Below, piece after piece: positions 56,350-64,000 of a DNA stretch of 64,000 nt (its first letter is position 1; each line of letters starts with the position of its first letter). The translations under genes were made by a program, and so were the position numbers. Under the pieces are notes generated by a model. The model made no database searches, had not been told where the DNA came from, and worked only from the letters and a program-made list of their open reading frames with translations. Source of the DNA: Sipunculus nudus (lineage: Eukaryota > Annelida > Sipuncula > Golfingiida > Sipunculidae); assembly GCA_026874595.1 (NCBI GenBank), contig CM049316.1, forward strand, positions 45,401,695 through 45,465,694, written 5' to 3'.

Positions 56350-57580
56350 TAAAAGGAGATCACTCTCCCACACAATCCAATACTGAGTTGCAAACTACAC
56401 AATTCAGAAAGCACCTTTTTCAGCCCTAGGGCTTCACCATTTTCTTTTGGTACAGAAGCTCTCTCAAGTGGAAGACGCAGGCAGTTGACTGGAAATAATC
56501 CTCAGGCTGTAACAGACGTACTGCTGTTCACAAAGAGAATGGAAAAGCTGCAGCAAACTAAAAATACTTCTGGAACAAACTTATTTATGTAACGTTCCAA
56601 AAGTGTGAAAATAGTCCAGATCTAGCAAACTGGAAAAAACAGGCAGGTTGCATAGATCTCCAGGTGAAACAGATGAAGTAGTCTGCAATGACAGGTACAG
56701 CAAACTGAAAACAGACAAGCTGCAGAAAACTTTAATCAGACAAGCTGAACCAAACTTCAACATTTGGAGGCAGCAAACTAAAAACAAATACAAGGTGGCT
56801 ATCTATGAAACAAGCAAGCTGCTGTAAACCTGTCTTAATAGTACCGAGTTCCTCCATGAGATGTCTCCACCAGTGGCAATGCCTTAATCATACAAATACA
56901 ACATATAATCTTCTACCAAACTGAACAGAACATAATGCCATAAACACAACACACTCCCAGCCCTTTAATAAAATGAACTTCTAGCATTTTATTGAAACTA
57001 GATTTAAAACTAAAATAAAACATAGAGGCAAATTTTTTAGAATTCACTTTAGAGATGTTATAAGCCAACTGAAAGGTGACTTCCTTTTAAAGGGTACTTA
57101 AAATGGTGTAATTTTAAATTAAACTTTTTTATTCTATTGATACTAAAAATTGTAAAATAATTATATGAATAAATAAATATTTAAAACACAACCTGACTTA
57201 TTAAATATGTATTTTTTAGGAGGAGATTACTCTTAAACAGACACAAAATGATACCAAGCACACAATGCTCTCCCAGGCATGGATGAATAAAGGATGTGCG
57301 AGTCAGACTATGATGAAGATTACTCCCTTCTGATTGGTTAAATATTTGCCATCATCTCATAAGCATCTTGTGCCGATCACGACGCTCCATTCAAATCAAC
57401 CCTTACAGGTATCACTTCAAGTGCACCTTATTTGCAATTGTGATTAGCCCTATTCAAATCATATGTTGGATTTTTGCTGTAATAAAATTTTACCTGGACT
57501 ATGGCTTAAGGTATGACCTTTCCCTTTATATGTCATGTGAAGCTTACTCTCTGTTAAGGTTATTGGGAAAAGATGCTTGA
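56350..57580. other. Upstream intergenic DNA
   Basis: A loose AAACTG/CAGCAAAC repetition at 56480-56830 (GCAGCAAACTAAAAAC, CTGCAGAAAACTTT) looks like a decayed tandem array. Otherwise AT-rich; no gene recognised. Confidence 0.4.
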
Positions 57581-57587
57581 ATATATA

Positions 57588-58620
57588 CCGTATTTATTCC
57601 AATTTGGCGATCCCTCTTATTTCTCGACCCCAAAAAATATTTTGAAAGCATAATTTCTAAAATGACTCTAATCTCGCGACTGCCGACGATGTTTTCTGTC
57701 GACGATGTTAAGGTGTAATGCCTCCGTCTCTCATGGGCACCGCTGTTTGTATCTGACTAGATTCTTATTACACTAAGCATCCACATCAAACTTGTTTGCA
57801 ATAAATTTTTTGAAGATACAAAGACGCGTTTTTCATAATATATAAACATGATAAAGCGTTCAAGTTCCAAATGGGTGTCCGTGACGAAGCAAACTCCTGT
57901 ACTATTCCTGGTACGCACGTATCATGTGTGCGATTCACGTGGGATAATTAGAAATAATATTTACCAAATACAGGGAAGCATGCGTGGTGGAACAACTGTG
58001 GCATAGTTAGACAAGTCATCTTAATTAAGTTTAAACGACCCCGGTTAGTTTTTGGATGGGTGACCATGTATACTACATATTTTAACGCGCCTTTACTTTC
58101 CTATATTTATTATGTATTATGCAAATAAAATTTATCTGATAATTGGCAGTTATTTTTTATAAAGTCTTCTTCCAACTTGGTGCAGCTGCTTGTCCCTTTT
58201 TGGCCCGCCGATATCCCCGCCTTGTGGGTTAACTTGAAACAACTGGTAGTTGCATGAGTTGCCGTCTATGTCATCGTACCTATAGGCGAAGTAGTGATCA
58301 TTTTGTAAAGTGATTGAGCTCAGTTTTATTAATCATTTGCAGACTCCCTGTAATTCATGTGACGGTTGGAAGCCCATTTGTTGGAAATACTGTTTAGCTA
58401 CAAAAAAAACTTATAAACGACATAATTATCACTCAATTCATATGACCGCTCGAGTGTCAGAGCGGCTCTGCGGCTCTAGGGAAGGTTATCAAACCGTGTG
58501 CCTCTAAAATCTCGACCACCGCAAATTCTGCAGGAAGATAATTTTCAAATATCCTCCATTATCTCGACCTCTGAAAAAATTAATTATTTTTAAGTGGTCA
58601 CCAAATTAGAATAAATACGG
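57588..58620. mobile_element. 1033-bp DNA element with 21-bp inverted termini and TA duplication
   Basis: The left end CCGTATTTATTCCAATTTGG is the inverse of the right end CCAAATTAGAATAAATACGG (one mismatch), both flanked by TA (57586-57587, 58621-58622). The CCGTATTTA-type terminus and TA duplication fit the pogo/Tigger branch of Tc1/mariner. No transposase frame, so non-autonomous. GC is higher than the surroundings. Confidence 0.88.
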
Positions 58621-58622
58621 TA

Positions 58623-60309
58623 TCTGGTAATCACTTCTTACTAATATGATAATTAAGTACTCTCCTAATTTCACTCTTCATTTTTCCATATATATATACG
58701 TGTGTGTGTGTGTGTGTGTGTTAAGAAGGAAAAGTATCGAAAACAAGATGAATACTGAAGTACACAACTTTATAACATTTTGATAAATTTAAATTACTTG
58801 GTGCAGCATTTCCTTAAGTGTGAAATAGCTACAAAATTCAAAGGTGTAGATTTTTTTAAACGGTTATCAAGAACATAATGCCATAGTGAAAAAAATTTAC
58901 AGCCTTCAAAATATGAAAAAAATATGAGTTTCCTTTCTTTTTCTTCCTTTTTAAAATGCAGCTTTTCACACACTTTAAAATACTTAATCATGACTCATTT
59001 ATAAACTTAAGTACATGTACCTTTCAAAAGAGCAAATTAAATTAATTTGATTTTACCACAATCTTTACCAAAATGTAATATATGTACTGAGGTTGCCTTT
59101 TTGAAAGCAAGGATTTAAAATCAGTGATATTCGTGAGAGGGGCATTATCGCAAAATTTAAATCTTTGTGAATAAGAGGCCACTAAGATGACATTATGAAC
59201 AAAAATTTTTCGTTTTTGATCAGAGATTGATATTTAAAATGATATCAGATATTTCCAACTGTATGCTATAAACGAACAATAATTTTTGTTATTAAGATTT
59301 TGCCACAAATTTGATATCATTATGTCTCATAATAAGTGTATAGGTTTTTTGTATTGTGAGATCGTAAAAATGGAACCCTCGCGAAACAATGAAATAATGA
59401 AAATCGTGAAATTTTAACCCCACAAAAATATGAAGCCAACCACAGTTTATTAGACATGACATAAGTTCACAGATGATGTATGTTATTATAAAGGTAACCA
59501 ATATAGTGCTGGAGTGATTCTAGTTCACATGAGTGATGTCCAAATCGTTGATGCCATTGAACAGGTAAACTGCGATCAAGTGACTCAAATGCCCCAGGGG
59601 GAGTGAAGCCAAGAACAATTAGTATATGTAGATATCTCAACACCAAACTGGGGCCTGCTAACATTGAAGTTGACATAGTGTGTTCACTTACCCAGAGCGG
59701 CCACAACAGTCAAACAATAAAGTGCTTGCACAGAGCGAACACATCAAATGTGAAGTGTGCTCCGAACTCCATCCCCCCTGGCACTAGAAGGGAGGGGCAG
59801 TTATAGATGGCTTAACATTTCGTTATATAAACCACTGCGGGTACATTTCATCCCACCTTGTCCATTCCGATGCTGAATATGCCCTGACTTGTCCCAGACT
59901 AGATACAGTAAAACTGTGTTCAAACTTTCTACTTGATTATCTTGATTATGTCCACGTTTATATCAGCTTTAAGTTGACCATTGCAAAATAAGTAAATTAA
60001 GTATCTTCTGTCAACAATCTAATGAATATTTATTTTTCATCTTTCAGACTTAATGATATTTTACTGCACTGTATTTACACTAGAAGTATCCAATAATTCA
60101 CAAGTTTACCCTTTAGAATACTGTGGTTGGCTTCACATTTGTGAGGTTAAATTTTTGTGATTTCCACTCTTTCACTGGTTCGCGAAGGTTCTATTTTTGG
60201 CGTCTCACAGTAAACTTCACTGCCGAGTTTACCCTTTATTGTCATATCTTTTCATTTTAAGGACCTTTCACAATATTAATCTTTTACTTATGGATAACAT
60301 AAAACAGAT
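58623..60309. other. Intergenic DNA left of the DIRS element
   Basis: TG microsatellite at 58698-58721. Around 59902-60070 sequence starting TACAGTAAAACTGTG and ending TTACTGCACTGTA may be another decayed MITE. Nothing else recognised. Confidence 0.4.
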
Positions 60310-60615
60310 CCCCCCCATTCCCTCCCTGTGAATGGTGGTTTTGTTAGTAAACTGTTGTGAGCTTTTCTGTATTAATGAGAATTTTCTCTGTTAAAGTTTA
60401 TACGCCAGAGTAAGCCAACCGAAAATTTTCCCTTATTGGGCCTATTATCGCCCATCCCGCCTCGTTCCCGTGTATCTAGGTCACACTTCCGTTACCCATA
60501 ATCACATTTTCGAAGGCCTAAGGAAGAGGACTGGGAGGGAGCGATGTTTGTAATACAGAAAAGCTCACAACAGTTTACTAACAAAACCACCATTCACAGG
60601 GAGGGAATGGGGGGG
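60310..60615. repeat. Perfect 65-bp inverted repeat at DIRS 3' end
   Basis: 60310-60374 and 60551-60615 are exact reverse complements over all 65 bases, separated by 176 bp. The left arm also shares a direct repeat, GTGAGC...TTTCTGTATTAATGAGAA (60358-60383 and about 60632-60661). DIRS elements carry inverted termini and an internal complementary region used for circular replication intermediates; this arrangement fits that role. Confidence 0.9.
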
Positions 60616-60692
60616 TTTTATTACGTAAACATAATTGTGAGCTGTTTCTGTATTAATGAGAAAAAAACAGACATGCCTTGGGGAGGGGGCAC

Positions 60693-61124
60693 CTACCTGT
60701 AACGCTGGAACGAGGAATCACAGTGCGGTGATGGAGCAGCAGTCGACGTCGGTGGCGGGACCGACAGAGAGGAAGAAGAAGGCCTGGAAAATTGTAGGAC
60801 CTCACCCGACGCGATCACAGGGCCCATGGAGTAGAGGCCCGAAGCCTGGAGCAGAACATCTTTCAGATAGAAGCGTGTGAACGGAGATGGGGATATCCAG
60901 TATCCCATCTTGACCAACTGATTAGGTGAGATCCCGGAGAAATGGGCCAAGGAAGTCGAAATAGCTCGAATGTCATGGGCCTTGAAGTGAAGTTGGTCTA
61001 GTGTGGAAGGAGAAGCTGATTCATATGCGGCGACGATAGTAGCGTTGAGTCACGCACTAATGGTGAAAGGGCTAATCACCTAATTGGAAGATGTGACTTT
61101 TGTAGAAATAAACAACTTCTTGCG

Positions 61125-61155
<31 letters not shown>

Positions 61156-61686
61156 TAAAGAAGGAGGAGCGTGTAGATAATAACGCAACGCACGAACCGG
61201 GCAAGGGGTATCCCCAGAACGGTACGGACCGGTAGGGAGTGCTGGAACGTGCCAAGCAGATGGAGGGTCATCGAAATTGTGATATTTCCTATAAAAGTCC
61301 GGAGGAAAATGTAGGGTGGCCGACGAAGCGGCCACCGCAATTTGCGGGAATTTCGAATCAGCCACGAGGGCATGAAGCTCAGAACGGCAACCTGCCGAGG
61401 CAAGAGCTAGGAGGAAAACTGTTGTCCGAGACAAAGGTAGAAGATGGGCCGAACGCAACGGCGCATAAGGGGGTTCCCAGAGGTGACGTAAGACGACGTC
61501 CAGGCGCCAGGAAGGCGCAACATACTGATGACGAGACGCACGGGCCTGAACCCCCTTGAGAAAGTCCGACACCAACGGGTGATGAAGGACACGATCGTGA
61601 CCCAGCGGACGGAGCACCGACAGCAGGGCGGCGCGATAGCCACGCAGAGAGGGATAGGATAAATGTTTATCCTGCAGTAAGAACAC
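60693..61686 (-). pseudogene. DIRS tyrosine recombinase, broken
   Basis: N-terminal core-binding part (SYPSLRGYRAALLS, FLKGVQAR) and first catalytic-domain strand block (TTVFLLALASAGCRSELHAL, with the first catalytic Arg in the SAGCRSELHAL region) lie in one frame from 61686 to about 61155. After a C30 run the sequence resumes in another frame, meets a TAG (61080-61082) and a TGA (61050-61052), then reads on with the catalytic HDIR (about 60970-60981) and RFYLKD with the likely nucleophile Tyr, to a stop at 60693. The frame change and two stops make it a pseudogene as sequenced. Confidence 0.85.
61125..61154. repeat. C30 homopolymer in the recombinase gene
   Basis: Thirty C in a row (poly-Gly if read on the - strand), exactly where the recombinase frame changes. 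Length is likely unstable in vivo and in sequencing. Confidence 0.95.
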
Positions 61687-61774
61687 GAAAAAATCCTAAA
61701 CAGCCGCAAGCGACGGATCTAAAGGGGAGATTCCGCAGGAAGACACCCACTCCGTGAAGAGACGCCACCGGGAG

Positions 61775-63161
61775 TCATAGATGCGGTCCGAAGAACGGCA
61801 ACGGGGAGCCGAGGCAAGGAGAGCAGCCGGACTTGAAATGCCCTGATCCTTGAGGTGTCCGATGAAAGCACGCATGCACATAGAGGGCACGACCGAAACG
61901 GGCGACGCGTTCGAGGGAATGACGGGAGCGCGATGCGGAGCGGTAGTATAAGCGGAGGGCGAGAGAGAAGCGAGCGCCACAGAGGAAACCATGGAGCCGC
62001 AGGTTGAAACGGAAGGATGAGAAGCAGGGTAGTCTAGGCCGCGCGGGACAAGCGGAGAAGGACACGGCGGAGGAGAGGAGGCGCCGGACAACCGTATGAA
62101 TGTCGGGCCGGACGAGAATGGGACGTCCGAACAAGCGGGGAGACCAGTGGGAGATCGCGCGACGGACGGCACGCAGGTGGAGGAAATTGATATGGAGCAG
62201 ACGTTCCGACGGGGACCATATCCCGTAAGCGCGAAGATTGGCGAGATGGTCCCCCCAACTGAGGAGAGACGCATCGGTATAGACGGTGCAATCGACATCC
62301 CTGGAAAAAGGAACTCCCCGCAGGAGACAGGAAAGGTCCATCCAGGGACGAAGGGACCGCCAGGTGCGCCGAAACGGGAGGATCGGAGGACGAACCGAGG
62401 TAACCGGAGAAGGCCGTGACGGCGCAAGATAGACTGAATCGGACGCAGGTACAGGCGGCCGAACGGGATGAAAGACGCGGCCCGGGTGAGAGCACCGTGG
62501 AGAGAAGCCGCAGTGCGCAAGTCTACACGGCGCCTCGTGAGAAAGGAACGAATCAGGCGGCGGTAGCGACGCTGTGCCGGACGCCAAAGCAAGCGTGACA
62601 CCCAGAAATTGGAGGGACTGGGTGGCAGTGAGAAGAGATTTTGCCGCAATGACCAGGAAGCCGAGGTTCCGAAGTAAGTTGAGAACCCGGGAGCGATGCG
62701 ATGCGATGCGGCCGCATGGACAAGCCATCGTCCAGATAAGGGAGCACAGAAATGCCTGGTGAACGGAGAGAACTCGGGACCACGTGAACAAGGATGGTAA
62801 ATTCCAGGGGGCCACGTGGATCCCGAACGGATGGACCCGGAACGGAAACGGGAAATTAGGCATCCGTAAGGTCTATATTTGAACGCCGAATCCATCCGCC
62901 AAACAATGCGGAGTATAGCATGGATAATGAACATCCGAAACGGGGGCGGACGGATGAACGAAATGAGGCGCTTCAGGTCCATGATCGGGCGCCAACGGGC
63001 GTGCGGTTCGGGAAAAAGAAAAGGCGAGAGGGAAAACCCCACGGTGGATGGGGAAACCTCGTTATTGCCCGATTGTCTAACATAGATTGAAGGGCCTCCG
63101 CCAAGCGAGGCGTTTGGCCGGATCGCTCAGCCGCGACGGAGGCGGAGAGTGCTAAACGCAA
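61775..63161 (-). pseudogene. DIRS reverse transcriptase / RNase H, frame-shifted
   Basis: Pieces in three frames. A start like WGFPSRLFFFPNRTP (about 63060), WRPIMDLKRLISFIR (about 62990), HPFGIHVAPW and FTWSRVL (about 62835-62770), the YLDD active-site box (62735-62724), NLGFLVIAAKS...QSLQFLGVTL (about 62665-62595), and RNase H YTDASLLSWGDHL (around Asp 62275) with LLHINFLHLRAVRRAI. Polymerase and RNase H motifs are present, but no single frame spans them. Confidence 0.8.
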
Positions 63162-63916
63162 GACGGAACCCGAACTGTAGAGCGCTGAGAATTAACCGCT
63201 GGGAGGTGAAACCCGCCCACGCGGGAAAACGGTCGCTGAGCCGAGCGCCGACCGGAGCTAGAGAGTCATTTCTCGGTCGAACCTCTTTGGGAGGAGCGAC
63301 CACGAAAGGCGGAGAACGGCTGGAACGTCCTGAAGGACGTGACGAGGTAGCAGATGCGCGACGCGGCTGAGCGGAAGTTGCAATCGGAGGCCGAAGGCGG
63401 GGAACACGGAAGGAAGGCCGAGGCGCAAGGGAGGTCGAGCGGAGGCGGGCCTGACGATCCGAGCGCGCCAAGGCGCGGTCAAAGAGAGGCCGTAACTGGA
63501 AGCCAAACAGCAGGGAACCGGGAAAGGCGGAGAATAAAGCTCGGTTAACTCCGTCGGAGAAGCCGCGGCCGTAAGTGCATAAATGACTGAATGCAAGCCG
63601 GGCGGCATAACAAGATGCAATTAACAACCGGGCGCCAACGACCTGAATGGAACACAGCGCCAGAATGGGCAGAAGCCTGCCATATGTCGGGGAGAGTGAG
63701 CGTGTCCGGAACCATATCGGCCGCTTGCCGGCTGAGCCCCTCCAGATCCGACAGGTGACGATCGGAAAACTGGACAGAGGATGGAATTAAAGACTGACCG
63801 TCCGCAAACCGCTGTGCCAGGCCGGACACGAGGCGCAGCGGAGCAGACAGAACATCCGGGAGCTCAGGAGAAGGGAGCAAGCGAACGAACAGGCAGCCCG
63901 GGAGCCCGGTACCCAA
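63127..63916 (-). pseudogene. Possible DIRS gag-like region
   Basis: Two overlapping - strand frames (63916-63545 and 63627-63127), Arg/Ser/Pro/Leu-rich, directly upstream of the RT region. Position fits a DIRS gag. No motif recognised and the frame changes near 63600. Confidence 0.4.
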
Positions 63917-64000
63917 GGGAACTCCCGAGGGTACCGGGGGACCAGGGTGTATCCGAACCCGGCGGAAGCGGGGCCCCAGTAGAGCGAGACCCCGAGACCA

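Larger units (their letters stand above)
60310..64000 (-). mobile_element. DIRS-like tyrosine-recombinase retrotransposon, 3' part, degraded
   Basis: Read right to left: gag-like sequence, reverse transcriptase (Pro-Arg-Trp fingers block, YLDD), RNase H (YTDAS...WG), tyrosine recombinase (HxxR and C-terminal Tyr), then a terminal region with inverted and direct repeats. That order and the recombinase in place of an integrase define DIRS elements. GC-rich (visibly over 55%) against an AT-rich host region. Frames change several times and stops occur, so it is not functional as read. The 5' end is beyond the window. No LTRs. Confidence 0.88.

Noticed and set aside
59902-60073. Possible third CAGT-ended MITE
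   Set aside because: The ends TACAGTAAAACTG and CACTGTA match poorly beyond a few bases, so it is not listed as an element.
61239-63548. Plus-strand ORFs inside the DIRS region (107, 106, 73, 64 aa)
   Set aside because: They mirror the GC-rich - strand frames that carry RT, RNase H and recombinase motifs, and have no motifs of their own.

Overview
This is animal nuclear DNA: AT-rich, with small GT-AG exons spread over long introns, tRNA-derived SINEs, MITEs, microsatellites and a tyrosine-recombinase retrotransposon. The repeat flora (a conserved LINE/SINE-type 3' tail, a SINE with a mollusc/bivalve-like 3' module, a DIRS element) suggests an invertebrate, probably a lophotrochozoan such as a mollusc. 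That placement is inference. There are no bacterial features.

Left (1-7252, + strand): the last five coding exons of an endosomal Na+/H+ exchanger of the NHE6/7/9 (SLC9A6/7/9) type. They cover the last membrane segments and the whole cytosolic tail, ending at a TAG at 7250-7252. The first exons lie upstream of the window. Introns hold a TA-flanked MITE, a LINE-type fragment and a 2-kb repeat element whose core carries nuclear-receptor-like AGGTCA boxes about every 142 bp.

Middle (7253-21683): intergenic or long-UTR DNA between two genes that converge tail to tail. It holds MITEs, a fold-back, a degenerate GCACTTG repeat interrupted by another MITE, a 60-bp minisatellite and pairs of X-box-like palindromes.

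Main gene (50911 down to 21684, - strand): a complete 16-exon coding structure for RREB1, the Ras-responsive element binding protein 1 (Drosophila hindsight/pebbled). Every junction keeps phase. The spliced frame is 5448 nt, 1815 residues plus stop, with 21 C2H2 zinc fingers, two CtBP motifs (PLDFS, PMDLS), three sumoylation-type motifs and a conserved C-terminal leucine-rich motif. The proposed first coding exon (MAHEES) lies 9.4 kb upstream of exon 2. Introns and flanks contain islands of GC-richer, homeobox- and GATA-motif-rich DNA that look like regulatory elements. They also contain several repeats sitting immediately downstream of splice donors, and two related modular repeat families, one nested in the other.

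Right (about 56350-64000): repeat-rich DNA with a 1033-bp TA-flanked element with inverted termini (pogo/mariner type). From 60310 it is a GC-rich DIRS-like retrotransposon on the - strand: gag-like region, RT with YLDD, RNase H, tyrosine recombinase, then a perfect 65-bp inverted repeat. Its frames are broken and it runs off the window.
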